Assembly (NCBI GenBank): GCA_012861695.1
Contig: JAAOOA010000026.1
Span: 22,643,080 to 22,707,079 of the forward strand
Direction: 5' to 3'
Source of the DNA: Trematomus loennbergii
Taxonomy: Eukaryota > Chordata > Actinopteri > Perciformes > Nototheniidae
Length of the DNA: 64,000 nucleotides
Part shown: piece after piece, positions 14,301-23,253 of the stretch
How positions within the stretch are numbered: the first letter of the stretch is position 1
Layout of the letters: each line of letters begins with the position of its first letter
Made by a program: the position numbers and the translations under genes
The notes under the pieces: model-generated
What the model saw: the letters and a program-made list of their open reading frames with translations, nothing else
What the model was told of the DNA's origin: nothing
Databases searched by the model: none

Positions 14301-15539
14301 TCAACATATACACACATATTCATGCTTTAAGTTTTCTCTTTTTGGCATTTTAAAGTTGAATGTAGTTAACTGCTTAAGGCCAGTCCGGATCTTTTTCATT
14401 ATGTTTTACTACCACATCCAATGCTAGCGTTACCTCATGTCTGACAGCTTTTATAATAATATCTTGATCGTGTTGTGGCTGCACACTAAAGCGTTATTGT
14501 AAATGGACACTGGAAGAGTTTATGATGAGACTCAGATTCTGCAAATTGGCCAGAGAGCGACAGGAAGTCATTTTCTACCTGCCCCCATCAGACCTTACAA
14601 TTCATCCACTGTGTGTTTCAGAAAGAGCCAACATTGATCCATTTGTGGACCAACTGTTAGTCTACCTGAGACAATTAGTGGATTCATATCCTCAGCTGAC
14701 AAGTATCAATAAACTGGGACTGTTATTCAGGTTCAGTCGCTATACTTCTCTTGTTTCCATCACATCGTTTTGTAATGATATCTATAATATGTCATGGTCT
14801 TTTTCTGATAGCAGGAGCTTAACAGTATTAACCATTGTGGTCAGGAGAAACTGTCTTTTCATATTGCCTTGAAATGTCTCACGTACTTGTTTCTGTGACA
14901 TTCTCATCGTTCCTCTTGTGTATCCCATATTTCCACACACACTCATGAGATTCTGATTCAAATGGACACTTCACTGAGAACTGTCGCTTGTATTACTCAA
15001 GACTCCCAAGCTAGCTCAAGCTAACAAGCTGGGCTAACTAAGACACTGCTCTGCGTTGCTAGCTGGCTAACCTACTTCTTAAAGGAAACTAGCTATAGGT
15101 AGAATACTGTGTTTGCACCAGGCTTTAAAATGTTCATTTCTGCTGAAAAGTTATATTTGAGCCACCCTAAACGGCCACTTGTTGAACTGAAGACGATCTT
15201 CAACATCTTCCCATTCAATGCTGACAGTTTTTAGGGCTAACCTTATCTGTAACCCCCCCCACCACTGTAGTTTTGCAAACTGGCAACTTAGTGGAGATTG
15301 AATAAGATTAACTAGTGTTCCCAAAAAACCTACTTTTACACTCTTATCTATTGGTGTTTCACTCATTTAACATTCTTGTCAGAGTCCCTTAATAAGTGTC
15401 CAGGAGTAAATACAGAACTCTACTTTAAGCACTTCCTGGAAAGCTGCTTCCCTTCATGGAAAGAATCACAGAGGTCTGTTTGTTAATGACTTTTCCATTA
15501 CAAGTTGTTTTAAAGTCACCATAATGAGATATGGAAAGT

Positions 15540-15590
<51 letters not shown>

Positions 15591-15599
15591 TGTGTGTGT

Positions 15600-15641
<42 letters not shown>

Positions 15642-15663
15642 TGGTGTGTGTGTGTGTGTGTGT

Positions 15664-15712
<49 letters not shown>

Positions 15713-18700
15713 GAGAGTAGACGATTTGCAGACATGGCCTATTCAAACAGTGAGTAGAAATATTAATAGGGTGTTAGCTGCTCCTCTATCACATCCCATA
15801 ATGCTCCACAAAAGAAGGACTGAAGGGCACATATACAGGACAGGGAAATATTGCAAATATTATGACACGTTTAATACATATTAGAGCTTACAGTACAGTA
15901 CTGAGGAGTACTCATGATAACTATGACTAATACTAAGAACTAATAACTCTACTAAGAACTGTATAACTGTCCATTTGGTTGGCAAACTATTATAGAGTGA
16001 CATCAATGTCTTCAAACACACTGTTCAATTTTCTGAAATGCAACTTCCTGTTACTCATCAGCAGAAATACACCAATACCAATTTATGTAGCTACGTCCTG
16101 GGAAAACTAGTTATTTTTCTGTTGTTTATTTATCTTTTTGGCTATCTTTCAATGCTTCATATTTGAACTATGCCTAAATCAGACCTTTATTTTAATTCCA
16201 GGCTTCCTGACAAAGGTTTCTGCCAGCCGTACCGAGGCATTGCCTGCGCTCGCTTCATTGGAAACCAGAGCATCTATGTGGAGTCTCTTCAGATGCAGGG
16301 GGAGAGTGAAAACCGCATCACAGGTAAGGAAATCAGCCATTTTAGTTCACATATTGCACAGTTATCAATACAAATGTTCCAGTGGGGCTGGATCATTTCC
16401 CAAAAAGTGAAAATTATCTTGATTGGTTCAGTGTTAGACTTACCAACTAGTCTTGTTCAGTACGCCACATGTGCGCCTCTGGCATATTCCAATGGCCACT
16501 CTTATTTAAAGGTCACCTATTATGCAAAATCCACTTCTTCATGTCTCTTCTACATCAACATGTGTCCCCTCTTCTTCATGTCCTTCTACATCAACATGTG
16601 TCCCCTCTTCTTCATGTCTCTTCTACATCAACATGTGTCCCCTCTTCTTCATGTCTTTTCTACATCAACATGTGTCCCCTCTGTGAAAGAGACTCTGAAA
16701 GTTCCAGGAAAAAAGATTCTCTCTCTTTTGTCCTGATCCATTTCTATAAAAACCTGTCTGAAAATGAGCTGATCAGATTTGGCCACTTTATGATGTCATA
16801 ACGATTTTTTGGCTTGTGTAACCATTAGCCAATCACCAACCAAGGTAACCCCCCCCCCCCACACACAATTATCAATACAAATGTAATAAAAAAGATTTTC
16901 CTTTTCCCTAGCTGCCTTCACTATGATTGGCACCTCCACGCACCTATCGGATCAGTGCTCCATGTTTGCCATCCCGTCCTTCTGTTACTACGTGTTCCCG
17001 CTGTGTGACGAGGGGTCCCGGACCCCTCGCAGGCGGCAGCTCTGCAGGGATGAGTGCGAGGCCCTGGAGAACGACCTGTGCTACACGGAGTACACCATCG
17101 CCCGCTCCAACCCCATGATCCTGATGCAGATGGAGCTGCCCAACTGCCCCCTGCTGCCTCGAGCCGGCACCTCGGAGGCCGCCTCCTGTATGAGGATAGG
17201 AGTGCCGCAGGACAAACTGGGTCCATGTAGGTTGATACTGCAGCATGCACACAAATTACACATACGGATGTACGATACGTGTCGTGGCGTTTTAATCCGT
17301 TTCTACATTTAATATCCACTTTCCTCTATCGGGGTTGTGGGTTGTGACGCGCTTCTCTTTGCTTCCAAACAAACTTTGCGGAAATCGTTGAAGGTTGGAT
17401 CACATCAGATTTATTCTTTGATCCAGGCGGCATACAACATGAAGACAAACGTCCTCGCTTCTAAGTAACTAAAAGTTCTCCTTATCAAAAAGAACAAAAA
17501 GAACACGGTCAAAAGACTTCCCGTCTAATCACACCCTCAGCTGTGTACCATTGTCATGCCATATATAGACATGCACGTCATACCCGACAGCGCACAATTT
17601 GACAGCAAATAAGTGAGACTTAAATTAACATCTTTTAAACCGTAGTGTTACTCACAAAAATAAATAATTAAGAGTTTACTATAAATCCTTATATTAATAA
17701 GACAAACATTCAAACCATAATGATGAAAGGAAAATGGCTCTAACAATACGATACGATAATACTTTAATGATCAAGTCTGACATTTGACACATATCAAGAC
17801 ACAATACATGAAAAACAATCAACAAACATTTAACATACCAGCACAATCACTGAGAGAAAACATGCTAGTATGCAGTACTGTAGAATAGATAAAATGCGAC
17901 CGGAAACAACCAATTACAAGTGTGTATGGTGTTAACAAATAATGAAGATACATGTATTTGCTTTTATCCAAAGCGACTTACATACATTCAGTACTGTGGA
18001 CAATCCCCACAGGAGCAATTTGGGGTGAAGTGTCTTGCCAGGGACACAACGACATGCTGACTGCAGTGGGACTCGAACTTGCTACCCCCTGATTCAAAGT
18101 CCAGCACTCTATCCACTCCACTATAATATAATAATAATATAACTATAAACACAGCATTTTGGCTCCTACAATACTCTTAATACTCCCTGTCCGCTCCCCA
18201 GATAACCCCACAGACCACAGCTGCTATAACGGCAGTGGAGACGAGTACAGAGGCACGGTCAGCGTCACCAAGTCGGGTCATCACTGCCAGCCGTGGAGCG
18301 CTCAGTACCCTCACAGCCACCACCTCTCCCAGGAGCACCCTGAACTCTGGGGGAGTCACAACTTCTGCCGTAACCCAGGGGGGAGCATGCAGGCGCCGTG
18401 GTGCTTCACCCTGGACCCCCAGGTCAGGGTGGACCTGTGCGACATCGAGCCCTGCAGTAAGTACTGCGATGCATCAAATAATTAATATTGATCTCCATAG
18501 GGAAATTCAGGTGTTTCACACAGATAATGAAATCAAAATAAGAAAAAAACATGTATAATATACTAATAGTTACTTGAGTGGTTAACATTATCAGGTTGTT
18601 TTAAATTAAGGAACATTTTGATGAAGAATACTGTCCTATAAAGGACAAAAACAGTGAAAATGATCTTGATTGGTTCAGTGTTTGACATACCAACTAGTTT

Positions 18701-21700
18701 TTGTTCAGTAGGCCACATGTGTGCCTCTCTCATTTAAGTGTCATATGGCAACAATTCAGTGTATTTTTGCAATGGGATAGAAAGCCAAGTTTCAGAGATT
18801 AAGCTCTTATTTACATGTATTCAGTCAGTCTCATGTCTAAATGAGCACCTGAGTTACTTTTACCTAACAGTCACAGCAGCAACTGACCGTAAACATTTCT
18901 GACCAATGAGAGTACACTGTAGATGTCCCTCAGGTACAGGCACACCAAGTGTCTATCATACAAGCATCACTGTAGTAGTGGAAATCATAAAGAAATAAAA
19001 CAGAAGATGAACTAAAAACAAAACTGCCGCTGAGGCACCAATCTTACGCAGGGGAAATAATCCAAGTTCAGGCAAGAATATTCTTTCTGTTCAATTATTT
19101 CCATGATCCAACAATCCAACATAGTGTATAAAGAACATTGAACGATTTCCCTTTTCTTGTCCTGCAGCCTTACCTATAGTAACACCAGGTGCCCAAAACT
19201 ACATTAAAAATAAAAGCATGAACAATTACTTATAATAAACATTGATACATTTAATATGAAAGAAAATACATGTGACCATTGCATAACATAAATCAATATA
19301 TATCTCCAACAATCACAAATCAGAGAACCTTACTTTCTGCAGATTCTCCGGAGAGCCCCAGGAAGGAGATCTTGTTTATTCTCATCCCTGCCATCGCCAT
19401 CCCATTGGTCATCGCTTGCCTCTTCTTTCTGGTTTGTTTGTGTCGCAATAAACAAAAGGAATCAACGGACACTCTCCTCCGCGGCCAGCTGAGCGGGTCA
19501 CCGAGTCCCGACATGGAGCTTTCCCAGCTCGCTCAGCAGAAACACCAGGTAACACACAGCAGATGATCATGGGGGAACCTCATGTATTCTTTCTGATGTA
19601 CGGATGTTCTCAGTTCTGACGTGAGCACTGTGCAATGTTTGGATGTCTGATAACGTCATTTTTATATTACCTTAAAGGTCTCCTATCATGCAAAATGCAC
19701 TTTTTGATGTCTTTTATAATAAATATGTGTCCCCGGTGTGTCAGGGAACTCACAAAGTGTCAGAAAATACAACCCTCTCTCTTTTCCTCCGTACCCACAT
19801 CTCTAAAACGGGGCTACAACGGAGCTGATCCAGATTTGCTTCCGATATGACGTAATATCGGAAATGTGGACCCACGGCCTATCAGAAACGTTACTATCAG
19901 AAACAATGCCGATGTTTTGGAAGTAATATGGTCTTTGTTTACATTAGCAAGCATCGCTAACACTCAGAGCTAACCTGTACTGGAGAGAGTATGTGTAAAC
20001 ACAGGGAATTGTTTGGTATTTTGAGCAAAACACTTCATAGACATGTTTTTCATGCATTTGTATATATCTGAGACCTATAATATATGCCTAAAAATAGCAT
20101 GATTGGAGATCTTTAAGAAGCACTGGTCTGTAATGATAAAAAGTGACTTCTCTACACCTGACTATCAAACTGTTGAACATTAGATTTTATTGTTTGCCGT
20201 ACACTTTGATGACATTTCGTTTCTTTATTGCTTTGTGGTTTCAGGCCAAGCTGCGGGAGATCAACATGTCAGCAGTGCGCTTCACGGAGGAGTTGGGCGA
20301 GGATCGGTTCGGGAAGGTTTACAAAGGTCACATGTATGGCACCGTCCCTGGAGAGCAGACCCAGGTGGTGGCCGTCAAAACGCTGAAGGACAAGGTGGAT
20401 GCCACTCTCTGTGAGGAGTTTCGCCACGAAGCCATGATCCGCTTCCACATACAGCACCAGAATGTGGTCTGTTTGCTGGGCGTTGTCACCAAAGAGCAGC
20501 CGATGAACATGGTGTTCACATATTCAGGGCTTGGAGACCTGCATGAGTATCTGGTGGTCCGCTCCCCCAACTCAGACGTCGGCAGTTCAGACGACGACAG
20601 GACAGTGAAGTCCACGCTGGAGCAGGCAGACTTCCTTCACATCATCACCCAGGTTGCTGCAGGAATGGAGTATCTTTCCAGCCAGCAGATAGTCCACAAA
20701 GACCTGGCTGCAAGAAACATTCTGGTCTTTGACAAACTGAGCGTCAAGATCCTGGATCTGGGTCTAATCAGAGACGTCTACTCTGCTGATTACTACAACC
20801 TCATGGGGACAAACCCCTTCCCCATTCGTTGGATGGCCCCAGAAGCTATTATGTACGGAAAGTTGTCCACCGACTCGGACATCTGGTCTTACGGTGTCCT
20901 GCTGTGGGAGACGTTCAGTTATGGTCTGCAGCCGCACTGTGGCTACTCCAACCAGGATGTGATCGAGATGGTGCGCAGCCACCACTCCTGCCCTGTCCGG
21001 ATGACTGCCCGTCCTGGATCTACACCCTGATGCTGGAGTGTTGGAGTGAATTCCCAGCGAGAAGGCCTCGCTTCAAGGACATCCACACACGTCTGCGCTC
21101 CTGGGAAAACCTCTCCAACTATAACAGCTCTGCTCAGACTTCTGGCACCAGCAACACAACCAGACCAGCTCTCTGAGCACCAGCCCTGTGAGCAAATCAG
21201 CATGAGCACAGCAAACGCATCGCGCTACACCAGCCCTAAGAAGAGCATGCCTTTCCACAGCCACATTTCATGCCCATGAAGGTCCAATGCATCGGCCAAT
21301 GGTTCCCCAGCAGCTCTACATCCCTGTCAATGGATATCACCCCATGCCAGCTTACCCATACATGCAGAACTTTTACCCCATGCAGATGCCAATGCCCATT
21401 CCCCACCAGCAGATGCACCACCAGCCACAGATGGTGAGCAAACCTGGGTCTCACCACAGTGGCAGTGGATCCACGTCCACAGGATATGTCACTACCGCCC
21501 CCTCCAACACCTCCGTCACAGAGAGAGCGGCTCTGCTGAACGACGACTCCAAGACCAACGACGAGGACTGGCCAACATGGCGCCCCAGGAAGAGTTTAGA
21601 CCAAAACAAGGACTCGTTAGTGCCTGAAACCGAGCTGCTGGGCGACAATGACCCCACACAGACTGATGAACTGGTGATACACTGTCAGACACATAAGCGT

Positions 21701-21736
21701 GAGCTCTCTGAAGAAGAGAAGAGAAATATCCTGTGA
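5349..21736 (+). CDS. ror2: ror2: receptor tyrosine kinase-like orphan receptor 2 (5'-partial, 7 exons in window)
   Basis: Single-pass plasma-membrane receptor of the ROR family, which binds Wnt5a-type ligands and signals in planar polarity and skeletal patterning. Exons seen: 5349-5645, 6888-6918, 16202-16323, 16912-17226, 18202-18456, 19343-19548, 20245-21736. All internal junctions have AG/GT borders and compatible phases. Domain order is Ig-like, ten-cysteine Frizzled CRD, six-cysteine kringle, transmembrane helix, kinase and Pro/Ser/Thr-rich tail, which is diagnostic of ROR. ROR2 rather than ROR1 is chosen from the glycine-loop segment [11 protein letters not shown], the PGEQTQ insert, the tail, and the nfil3-auh-syk neighbours. 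The first exons (signal peptide) lie left of the window. The last exon contains five apparent one-base deletions between 20980 and 21287, so the raw frame stops at 21030. A restored frame would run to the TGA at 21734-21736. Confidence 0.95.
5941..6645. mobile_element. Non-autonomous DNA transposon with 30-bp terminal inverted repeats
   Basis: 5941-5970 and 6616-6645 are inverted complements over 30 bp with one mismatch; both contain CTCTATCGAAATCAGTCG or its complement. Inside, an 'acaaagtcttggctttcag' block repeats directly at 6061 and 6287, 226 bp apart. No transposase is present. The target duplication is ambiguous in TA-rich flanks (possibly TA). Lies in the ror2 intron between the Ig exon and the micro-exon. 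Confidence 0.72.
6888..6918 (+). CDS. ror2: ror2 micro-exon: Ig-Frizzled linker
   Basis: 31-nt exon between CCAACAG and a consensus GTAAGT donor. It enters in phase 1 and leaves in phase 2, joining the Ig exon to the Frizzled exon without a stop. It encodes the short linker [11 protein letters not shown]. This linker varies in ROR proteins, so the call rests on splice sites and phase rather than sequence identity. Confidence 0.75.
6919..7358. other. ror2 intron, nothing recognised
   Basis: AT-rich sequence with no coding, RNA or repeat signal that I can support. Confidence 0.5.
7359..7925. mobile_element. TTAA-flanked MITE (piggyBac-like) with perfect 15-bp TIRs
   Basis: AGGTCCCATGTCATG at 7363-7377 is the exact inverse complement of CATGACATGGGACCT at 7907-7921, and each end is flanked by TTAA (7359-7362, 7922-7925). 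TTAA duplication and short TIRs fit non-autonomous piggyBac-type elements. No transposase frame inside. The best-preserved copy of this superfamily in the window. Confidence 0.85.
8515..9096 (-). repeat. 57-bp minisatellite (about 10 units) ending in a TTAA element terminus
   Basis: Unit beginning GAGAGGACTCTTTAAAGTAG repeats every 57 bp (8515, 8572, 8629 and onward), with small indels near 8840 and 9050. It runs into GCATATGATCCTTTAA, resembling the terminus of the TTAA MITE family (TTAA at 9093-9096). The same unit in opposite orientation forms the array at 43247-44357. Because 57 is a multiple of three, frames across it stay open; it is not a gene. Confidence 0.93.
9410..9894. mobile_element. 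Short TIR element (TAGTGATG...CATCACTA)
   Basis: Block bounded by TAGTGATGGGA and ...AACATCACTA, containing two direct copies of 'gccgttcaaaaga' (about 9473 and 9853) and GAGAGCCG-type motifs. This resembles a common fish MITE with TAGTGATG ends. No clear target duplication. Confidence 0.5.
9895..11185. other. ror2 intron with two dispersed repeat fragments
   Basis: 10172-10350 starts 'atcagaatcagaataccttt', like the copy at 41041. 10680-10735 holds the 'gtcgctttggataaaagc' tail typical of fish SINEs or MITEs, related to 17950-18125. Nothing else recognised. Confidence 0.5.
11186..11369. repeat. (TG)n microsatellite, compound
   Basis: About 90 TG units with scattered GG and TTG interruptions in the ror2 intron. 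Confidence 0.97.
11379..11510. repeat. Short tandem repeat, about 45-bp unit, 3 copies
   Basis: 'acctccgtatgaatgtgtgtg' occurs three times (about 11380, 11426, 11480), separated by 'tacgtttctgtgagcatgta'. It abuts the TG tract and probably grew from it. Confidence 0.85.
11520..12634. other. ror2 intron, nothing recognised
   Basis: No coding, RNA or repeat signal that I can support across about 1.1 kb. Confidence 0.5.
12635..13688 (+). mobile_element. hAT-like element copy 1 carrying an internal 37-bp minisatellite
   Basis: Element 12642-13679 starts CAGAGAGGGCAAAAGTAC and ends CTTCCCACTCTG. It is flanked by TTTTAGA on both sides (12635-12641, 13682-13688), an approximate 7-8-bp target duplication as expected for hAT. 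Positions 13052-13577 hold about 14 tandem units of a 37-bp repeat containing 'gtaagaagtagaaagtacag'. The left 400 bp match, inverted, the sequence at 63270-63678 almost base for base. No transposase. Confidence 0.8.
13680..15538. other. ror2 intron; LINE 3'-end fragment near 14165-14213
   Basis: 14165-14213 ends 'gtgctatataaataaacttgccttgcc', matching the 3' terminus of the LINE at 26164-28244. A 116-codon open frame at 14522-14872 has no recognisable domain and I treat it as chance. The rest is unremarkable. Confidence 0.5.
15539..15710. repeat. (GT)n microsatellite, compound
   Basis: About 85 GT units with GG interruptions in the ror2 intron, 0.5 kb before the Frizzled exon. Confidence 0.97.
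16202..16323 (+). CDS. ror2: ror2 exon: Frizzled CRD, first part
   Basis: 122-nt exon after TTCCAG, with donor CACAG/GTAAGG. It encodes [20 protein letters not shown] and onward through the conserved [12 protein letters not shown], including the first two of ten Frizzled cysteines. Near-identical to vertebrate ROR CRDs. Ends in phase 1. Confidence 0.95.
16506..16800. mobile_element. TTAA-family MITE, partial, with internal 37-38-bp tandem array
   Basis: TTAA at 16506-16509 is followed by AGGTCACCTATTATGC, the family terminus. About 16540-16682 then holds four copies of 'cttctacatcaacatgtgtcc' at 37-39-bp spacing. The unit corresponds to the 'gatgtctttta..aatatgtgtcccc' segment that is single-copy in other members (19690, 22855). 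No right terminus found. Confidence 0.7.
16912..17226 (+). CDS. ror2: ror2 exon: Frizzled CRD, remainder
   Basis: 315-nt exon after CCCTAG, starting [16 protein letters not shown]. It holds the other eight CRD cysteines (DQC, SFC, PLC, QLC, DEC, DLC, PNC, ASC) and the conserved [11 protein letters not shown] stretch. The donor at 17227 (GTAGGT) was preferred over weaker GTs at 17221 and 17231 because it keeps phase 1 and gives LGPY, matching the LGRY-type junction before the kringle. Confidence 0.92.
17227..17949. other. ror2 intron, nothing recognised
   Basis: Short AT-rich intron segment after the Frizzled exons; no supported feature. Confidence 0.5.
17950..18125 (-). mobile_element. tRNA-derived SINE-like element
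   Basis: On the - strand, 'gtggagtggatagagtgctg' resembles a tRNA A box and 'agttcgagtcccactgc' matches the B box (GGTTCGANTCC), spaced as in a tRNA. This is followed by the 'tccctggcaagacacttcac' body and the 'gtcgctttggataaaagc' tail seen in fish SINEs. Anticodon-stem pairing was not checked. Confidence 0.6.
18202..18456 (+). CDS. ror2: ror2 exon: kringle domain
   Basis: 255-nt exon between CTCCCCAG and GTAAGT, phase 1 at both ends. It encodes a complete kringle with six cysteines (SC, HHC, NFC, PWC, LC, PC) and the ROR-typical segments [26 protein letters not shown] and PWCFT. No indels seen. Confidence 0.95.
18457..19342. other. ror2 intron between kringle and transmembrane exons
   Basis: 18655-18730 repeats 'tgatcttgattggttcagtgt', also found at about 16411, so the two introns share a short dispersed repeat. 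Nothing else supported. Confidence 0.45.
19343..19548 (+). CDS. ror2: ror2 exon: transmembrane helix and juxtamembrane segment
   Basis: 206-nt exon after TTCTGCAG, with donor CACCAG/GTAACA. It encodes a hydrophobic span ([20 protein letters not shown]) followed by the stop-transfer CLCRNKQK, then a juxtamembrane segment ending QQKHQ. Enters in phase 1, ends in phase 0. Confidence 0.94.
19672..20116 (+). mobile_element. TTAA-flanked MITE in the last ror2 intron
   Basis: TTAA at 19672-19675 then AGGTCTCCTATCATGC; the right end GCATGATTGGAGATCT precedes TTAA at 20113-20116. Its interior matches, inverted, the element at 45613-46291. Ends 128 bp before the kinase exon. Confidence 0.8.
20245..21736 (+). 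CDS. ror2: ror2 last exon: kinase domain and C-terminal tail (frame broken in this consensus)
   Basis: Acceptor TTTCAG at 20244; the exon starts [13 protein letters not shown]. Motifs: glycine loop GEDRFG (20296-20313), ATP lysine in VAVK (20377-20379), HKD in place of HRD (20695-20703), DLG in place of DFG (20755-20763), activation-loop YSADYY, and [15 protein letters not shown] and the relaxed glycine loop are known ROR traits. One-base deletions are inferred near 20980-20984, 21158-21163, 21190-21200, 21251-21266 and 21284-21287. Between and after them the expected protein continues in shifted frames: kinase C-lobe, the [11 protein letters not shown] tail, the Met/Pro/Gln-rich stretch, and the [17 protein letters not shown] box. 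The C-terminus reads EEEKRNIL. Confidence 0.93.
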
Positions 21737-22647
21737 GCTCTGCTTGCCAATATTCAATAAGCAGCATGAAGTGAAGTGAGCAGTTTGGCAGTGACTGAAT
21801 GTTTTTTATACATTTCTTTGACAGTACTGATGCATTTGTGTGTGTCAGGTTTGCACCCGTCAAACTAACGTGTCAACAACGAAGCAAAATCATACAATCT
21901 TTTCTATATTGTTGATATTCAGAGGAATTTATGTACTTGCCGTTGCTGTGCACACAGAACATTTTCTTACTCACAACTACTTCATGGGCGCCTTGATTTT
22001 GTGCCTTATCTGATGCACAGTTTCCGCGTGTTTCACTCGCCAGAAAGGCCATTCACTGAGAGGCTGTAAGGGCAAACTAATGCTACACCCCCCTCCCCCT
22101 CAGATAGTACACCCCTCTATCAAGCATCTATCCCTACAAGAAGGAACAGGAAGTGAGATGATTATCCCACACACTTTCAATACCAGTTGTGTTTTACTGA
22201 AACCAGAGTGATGTAGTGGTGACTAAAGGACAATTTTTTTTAGTTATTATTCTATGGTATTTGGGATCATAGTCAACTGAATGTATAATTAATAGACATG
22301 CTAGTGGAGAAAACTATCTTTGGGTAACCTTGGTCATAGTTATACTCACTGGGATGTATTAAGGAATTGACCTCCATCAAACAAAACAACGAATAAGAAA
22401 CAAGAATCTTTTTTTTTTCAAAGTTCCCTCATGACTCCTTTCCCACAGGGTTGATTCTTTTAACATCAACTTTGATAACCAAACAAATTTACAGATTTGT
22501 AATTTATGTACTTTGGTTTTGGACATTTTATTTTTTATAATGTTCTACTATGCCTGGTGTTCGTACATCGTCCTTTTCACCACGTTTGCTTTGTTTAAGT
22601 AGTTCTTTGCTTACCATATAATGTGTACATCCATGAACGGGGTATCC

Positions 22648-22653
22648 AATAAA
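22648..22653 (+). terminator. ror2 poly(A) signal candidate
   Basis: AATAAA about 0.9 kb after the ror2 stop, with T/GT-rich sequence downstream. It would define a 3'UTR of about 930 nt. No transcript data seen. Confidence 0.5.
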
Positions 22654-22824
22654 GTCTCATACATCAAACTGTGTATTTTCAGGAAGTAATGTCACTAAAT
22701 TATCCTTTGTCACAATGTCCAGAGAGTCTAACATATGCTGCACTGAGCAGTGAAGGTACATTAAGCCAACAGATATACTTTGTAGTGAAGAAACACTTGT
22801 ATTGCTAAAACTAATAAAAAAACA

Positions 22825-23036
22825 TTAAAGGGGACCTATCATGCAAAATGCACTTTTTGATGTCTTTTATACATAAATATGTGTCCCCGGTGTGTCAGGG
22901 AACTCACGCAGCGTCAGAAATAAAACCCTCTCTTTTCCTCCGTACCCAAATCTCTAAAAACAGGGGAACAACGGAGCTGATCCAGATTGGCGTCCGATAT
23001 GACGTCATATGGGCAATGCAGACCCACGACCCTATC
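22825..23036 (+). mobile_element. TTAA-family MITE, left part, interrupted by a Harbinger-type element
   Basis: TTAA at 22825-22828 then AGGGGACCTATCATGC, followed by the family interior ('aatatgtgtccccggtgtgtc'). Similarity stops near 23036, where 'gctgctttcacaccgg' begins the Harbinger block. No right end recovered. Confidence 0.65.
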
Positions 23037-23253
23037 ATGCTGCTTTCACACCGGCGCTTTTCACTTTCTAGCTCCTCGCGAGAGCTTTTCTGGTTCAGCT
23101 CCCGTTTCCCTTTTCAGCTCCCCTCTGTTCACACCGCTCACAACGCTCAAGAGCCGGGATGGTACTGCGTCATTGCCTCATCGTTTGCGTCATGACGTAA
23201 CCGTTTACGTGCCTGCTTCCTAAAACCCAAACCGCGCGGAAATCACAACAACA

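Noticed and set aside
14522..14872. 116-codon open frame in a ror2 intron
   Set aside because: No recognisable domain, no splice context, ordinary AT-rich composition; treated as chance.
16170..16736. 188-codon open frame spanning a ror2 exon
   Set aside because: Only 16202-16323 is exon; the rest reads through the donor into a MITE tandem array.
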